Assembly: GCF_000308595.1 (NCBI RefSeq) | Contig: NZ_BAGA01000019.1 | Span: forward strand, 1 to 45,809 | Length of the DNA: 45,809 bases | Direction: 5' to 3' | From: Nocardia higoensis NBRC 100133 | GTDB lineage: Bacteria > Actinomycetota > Actinomycetes > Mycobacteriales > Mycobacteriaceae | Shown here: piece by piece, positions 43,035 to 45,809 of the stretch | Numbering within the stretch: the first letter of the stretch is position 1 | How the letters are laid out: each line of letters starts with the position of its first letter | Translations under genes and position numbers: made by a program | Notes under the pieces: generated by a model | Seen by the model: only the letters and a program-made list of their open reading frames with translations | Databases searched by the model: none | Told to the model about the DNA's origin: nothing

Positions 43035-43082
43035 TCCGGCATTCGGGTGGGCCGGCCCCTGAGCTCACCCGGATACCGGCAT

Positions 43083-43122
43083 ACGGAAGGGCCCCGCGCG
43101 AAATCGCGCGGGGCCCTTCCGT
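43083..43122. terminator. 18-bp perfect hairpin between pstB and phoU
   Basis: An 18-bp uninterrupted stem (43083-43100 with 43105-43122) closes an AAAT loop. It lies between the convergent pstB and phoU genes, so it probably terminates both. No extended T run is present. Confidence 0.8.
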
Positions 43123-43135
43123 CGTGTCGTGGCAC

Positions 43136-43792
43136 TCAGTTGTCGCCGTCGGGCGGGAGCTCGCCGGTGACCAGGAAGACCACCCGCCTGCCGATCTCGA
43201 CGGCGTGGTCGGCGAAGCGCTCGTAGTAGCGGCCGAGCAGCGTGATGTCGACCGCCGCCGCCACGCCGTGCTTCCAGTCCCGGTCCATCAGCAGGGTGAA
43301 CAGATGGCGATGCAGGTCGTCCATCGCCTCGTCGTCCTGGTTGAGCTGGGCGGCGCGCTCGGGATCACGGGATTCCAGCACCTCGCGGGCGCTGTGGCCC
43401 ATGCTGACCGCGATCCGGCCCATCTCGGCGAAGTAGCCGTTGACTTCCTCGGGCAGCGCGGGCTGGGGATGCCGTCGGCGGGTGACCTTGGCGACGTGTA
43501 CGGCGAGCACACCCATGCGGTTGACATCGTTGACGATCTGGATGGCGCTGACCACCTGGCGCAGGTCGCCTGCGACCGGCGCCTGCAGCGCGAGCAGGGC
43601 GAATGCGCGTTCCTCGGCGTCGGAGATCAGCTCACCGATCCGGTCGCTCTCCCCGATCACCTGTTCGGCCAGCGCGAGGTCCGCGTGGAGCAGCGACTGG
43701 GTCGCCCGGTCCATGGCCGAGCCCGCCAGGTCGGCCATCTCGCCGAGGAGTGCGGCGAGATCGGCCATTTGCTCGTTGTAGATGACACGCAT
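43136..43792 (-). CDS. phoU: Phosphate signalling protein PhoU
   Basis: PhoU damps the phosphate response by linking the Pst transporter to the sensor kinase; the mycobacterial equivalents are PhoY1/PhoY2. The 218-residue all-helical product has two PhoU repeats. These show the metal-binding-type acidic motifs [19 protein letters not shown] and [12 protein letters not shown], with [19 protein letters not shown] and [34 protein letters not shown] box (43801-43806) is 8 nt before the ATG, suggesting a leaderless transcript separate from pstSCAB. Confidence 0.95.
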   Translation of the reverse strand: MRVIYNEQMADLAALLGEMADLAGSAMDRATQSLLHADLALAEQVIGESDRIGELISDAEERAFALLALQAPVAGDLRQVVSAIQIVNDVNRMGVLAVHVAKVTRRRHPQPALPEEVNGYFAEMGRIAVSMGHSAREVLESRDPERAAQLNQDDEAMDDLHRHLFTLLMDRDWKHGVAAAVDITLLGRYYERFADHAVEIGRRVVFLVTGELPPDGDN

Positions 43793-43892
43793 GGTTGCAG
43801 AGCCTAGTGCGGTGCGGCAACCACGTCACCAACGGTGGGTTAAGGGTGGGTGCTGGGACGATGCCGGACCGCCCCGGACCCGGCCGGTGTAT

Positions 43893-43911
43893 CCGGCGCA
43901 CGCCGCGCCGG
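43893..43911 (-). terminator. Hairpin after the LCP gene
   Basis: CCGGCGC (43893-43899) pairs with GCGCCGG (43905-43911) around ACGCC, just after the minus-strand LCP stop. It is a candidate terminator without a T run. Confidence 0.45.
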
Positions 43912-43917
43912 TTCGGC

Positions 43918-45809
43918 TCAGGCGCACAGCTCGCCCGCCGCGTTGACGTGCTCGAGGTCTTCGGGCAGTTCCAGCGGCGCCTGCTTGGAGACGCCGACGG
44001 CGGGCAGCCCCGTGATGGCCGCGCCGACCTGAGTCGGGCTCTGCACGACCAATCCGTTGGCCGAGTCCATGCCGATCACGATCTCGACGATGCCGCCCAG
44101 ATCCTCGTCGATCTCCAGGCTCGCGCCGGGCACCGCGCTCGCGACCGTGGCCGCCTCGTCCTCGTATCCGCTGGCGAAGCGAACCTTGGTGACCGAGGAC
44201 GTGCCGCCATCGAAGTTGGTGGCGTTGTAGATGCTGAAGCCTTCGTTGCCGAACCTGTTCGCCGCCGCGGCCGCCAGGCCGGAGTAGCCCGAGCCGTTGG
44301 AGACCAGCAGGCTGATCGTCTCGGGATCGACGGCCGTGTACTCCGGTGGGGCCGCGGGCGCGGGCGGGGTCTGCGGCTCCGGCTCGTCCGTGGTCTGTTC
44401 GCCGGGCAACGGGCGGTCGTCGCGGATCGCCGAGAAGATCGCTTTGATGTCGGTCTCGCGCGGGATCTCGTTGCCGTAGGAGGTGGTGCCCGCGGTCGGG
44501 ATGGTCAGGAAGGTGACCGCGCCCGCCTCGACCTTCTGCAGCGAACGGCCGAGCCGCAACAGATCCTCGGGCTTCACGTTGTCGACGAAGGTGTGCTTGG
44601 TGAAGGCGCTGATGAAGCTGTTGAGCTTGCCGGGATCGAGCAGCACATTGCTCGACAGCGCCCCGCGCAGCAGCGAGGCCATGAACCGCTGCTGGCGGTT
44701 GATGCGGTCGTAGTCGCTGCGCTCCTCGCCGTAGACATGCCGGGCCCGCACGAAGTTCAGCGCGGTGTGGCCGTTGACCACCTGCTTGCCCGCCTTCTCC
44801 AGCACGGTGCCCAGGATGCTGTCTTCCAGCGGCTTGTTGGTGCACACCTCCACGCCGCCGATCGTGTCCACCATCGCCTCGAAGCCGGCGAAGTCGATGC
44901 CGATGAAGTGGCCGATGTTCAGGCCGGTCATCTTGCGCACCACGTTCACCAGGCAGCGCGGTCCGCCCAGGGCATAGACGGCGTTGAGCTTGTCGCCCAT
45001 CGCCGGGGGGAAGGTCTCGTCGGTGTAGTCGGCGTTGTCGTTGTCCCAGCGGTTGCACTGGGGCCGGGTGACGTCGAGATCGCGCGGGAACGACACCGCC
45101 ACCACGCGGCGCCGATCCTTCGGGATGTGCACGAGCATCACGGTGTCGGCGCGCGCGCCCTCGGCGTCCTCGAGCGTGCCCGCGCCCATGGTGCCGTTCA
45201 CGCCCGCGCGGGTGTCGGTGCCGACGATCAGATAGTTCTCGTCGCCGAGCTGGGCGTCGCCGTCGACCACGTCCTCCGGATTGTCGTCCAGCGCCGAGAC
45301 CTGGGTGAAGCTGTTGCCGGTGGACTGCAGGTAGCTCCAGCCGCCGCCGGTGGTCAGCAGGGCGAGCACCGCGAACAGCGCCGCCATCGAACGGCCCAGC
45401 GTCGTGACCCTGCGGTTGCGGCGCTGCTTGCCCGCCGCCGCCCGCGACAGGGGCGCGCTCGGAACAGCTTTCGGTTCGGCCCGCAGGCCGCTCTTCGGGT
45501 CCGCGCCCTTGTCCGCTGGGCCTTTTCCGGTGACGCTCTGCTCTCCGGTGCCCTTTTCTCCGGCGCTTCGATCTGCGGCGCCACCGTCGCGGATCGTCTC
45601 GGCCTTGCCGCCACCGGCGCCCGGCCACCGGCTGCCCCGGCCGGCTCCGCCGTCTGCCACCGCCGCGATGACGTCGGTGACCTCCTCCGGCCGCTCCGGC
45701 GGCACGGCCTTGCCCCGGTCGCCGCGCTTGCCCCGCCGCGACCCGGGCGCCACCTGCTGCCCGCCGGTGATGTCCTCGACGACGGGCGAGGTCCGGCCGC
45801 GCCGACCGG
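43918..45809 (-). CDS. LytR-CpsA-Psr (LCP) family protein with LytR_C domain (5' end beyond window)
   Basis: LCP enzymes attach arabinogalactan or other glycopolymers to peptidoglycan. The frame is open to the right edge, so the start is probably outside the window; a GTG at 45753 would give 611 residues but has no convincing ribosome site. Order: a long basic/disordered cytoplasmic tail, one membrane helix (SMAALFAVLALLTTGGGW), and the LCP domain (NYLIVGTDTRAG, ADTVMLVHIPKDRRRVVAVSFPRDLDV, FIGIDFAGFEAMVDTIGGVEVC, LNFVRARHV, DYDRINRQQRFMASLL). A Pro-rich linker and a C-terminal LytR_C domain follow (VDPETISLLVSNGSGYSGLA). It matches the Rv0822c position. The Arg and Asp residues of the active site are present. 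Confidence 0.9.
   Translation of the reverse strand, partial: GRRGRTSPVVEDITGGQQVAPGSRRGKRGDRGKAVPPERPEEVTDVIAAVADGGAGRGSRWPGAGGGKAETIRDGGAADRSAGEKGTGEQSVTGKGPADKGADPKSGLRAEPKAVPSAPLSRAAAGKQRRNRRVTTLGRSMAALFAVLALLTTGGGWSYLQSTGNSFTQVSALDDNPEDVVDGDAQLGDENYLIVGTDTRAGVNGTMGAGTLEDAEGARADTVMLVHIPKDRRRVVAVSFPRDLDVTRPQCNRWDNDNADYTDETFPPAMGDKLNAVYALGGPRCLVNVVRKMTGLNIGHFIGIDFAGFEAMVDTIGGVEVCTNKPLEDSILGTVLEKAGKQVVNGHTALNFVRARHVYGEERSDYDRINRQQRFMASLLRGALSSNVLLDPGKLNSFISAFTKHTFVDNVKPEDLLRLGRSLQKVEAGAVTFLTIPTAGTTSYGNEIPRETDIKAIFSAIRDDRPLPGEQTTDEPEPQTPPAPAAPPEYTAVDPETISLLVSNGSGYSGLAAAAANRFGNEGFSIYNATNFDGGTSSVTKVRFASGYEDEAATVASAVPGASLEIDEDLGGIVEIVIGMDSANGLVVQSPTQVGAAITGLPAVGVSKQAPLELPEDLEHVNAAGELCA

Overview
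This window is very GC-rich, densely packed actinobacterial chromosome. It most resembles a Nocardia-type member of the Mycobacteriales. Lineage markers are mycothiol synthase (MshD), the lipomannan-related lipoprotein LmeA, a GT87 polyprenol-type mannosyltransferase, a DUF3073 protein, an actinobacterial PurSQL system and a polycysteine leader ORF ahead of a rhodanese operon. From memory, the gene order follows the Mycobacterium tuberculosis Rv0780s-Rv0822c neighbourhood: ptrB, purS-purQ, M18 aminopeptidase, purL, sterol-carrier-like, purF, purM, DUF3073, aminodeoxychorismate lyase, FABP-like, sseC, cysA, thioredoxin, lmeA, OmpR-type regulator, mshD, pst/phoU, LCP protein. The genus is an inference.

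Layout. 1-5.4 kb: an edge-truncated DUF2330 membrane protein, divergent oligopeptidase B, a DUF2334 deacetylase-like protein, an AT-richer stretch with a probable 22-codon peptide gene and a strong hairpin, then an MBL-fold hydrolase. 5.4-20.8 kb: purine genes purS-purQ, purL, purF and purM, interleaved with a MarR regulator divergent from an AmiC-like binding protein, an M18 aminopeptidase, a GT87 mannosyltransferase, an alpha/beta-hydrolase plus CPBP protease pair, a sterol-carrier-like protein and a YhgE/Pip-like membrane protein. 20.8-25.5 kb: DUF3073, MOSC plus asparaginase-like, YgfZ-like folate-binding protein and divergent pabC. 25.6-32.2 kb: cydA-cydB-cydD-cydC, where CydC carries an unusual ~200-residue Gly-rich repeat extension. 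32.2-32.8 kb: a short leader-like ORF with a canonical promoter and very strong ribosome site, then a Uma2-family remnant. 32.8-37 kb (minus strand): a leaderless 31-residue membrane protein plus FABP-like protein; a cysteine/sulfur operon led by a polycysteine upstream ORF (DUF4395, rhodanese, SseC); and lmeA-thioredoxin. 37-45.8 kb: an atypical OmpR regulator plus mshD, pstSCAB behind a PHO-box-like repeat array, phoU, and an LCP protein running off the right edge.

Themes. At least fourteen starts sit 6-8 nt after a TANNNT -10 box, so leaderless transcription looks dominant here. Several very short ORFs combine with regulatory features: the polycysteine attenuator (a known class), a leaderless 14-codon ORF overlapping the purM start, and the 12-residue ORF downstream of cydC. 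The least explained elements are the 22-residue acidic amphipathic peptide gene near 4.6 kb, the 12-residue leader-like ORF at 32.3 kb and the CydC repeat extension. No insertion sequences, CRISPR arrays, rRNA or intact tRNA genes were seen.
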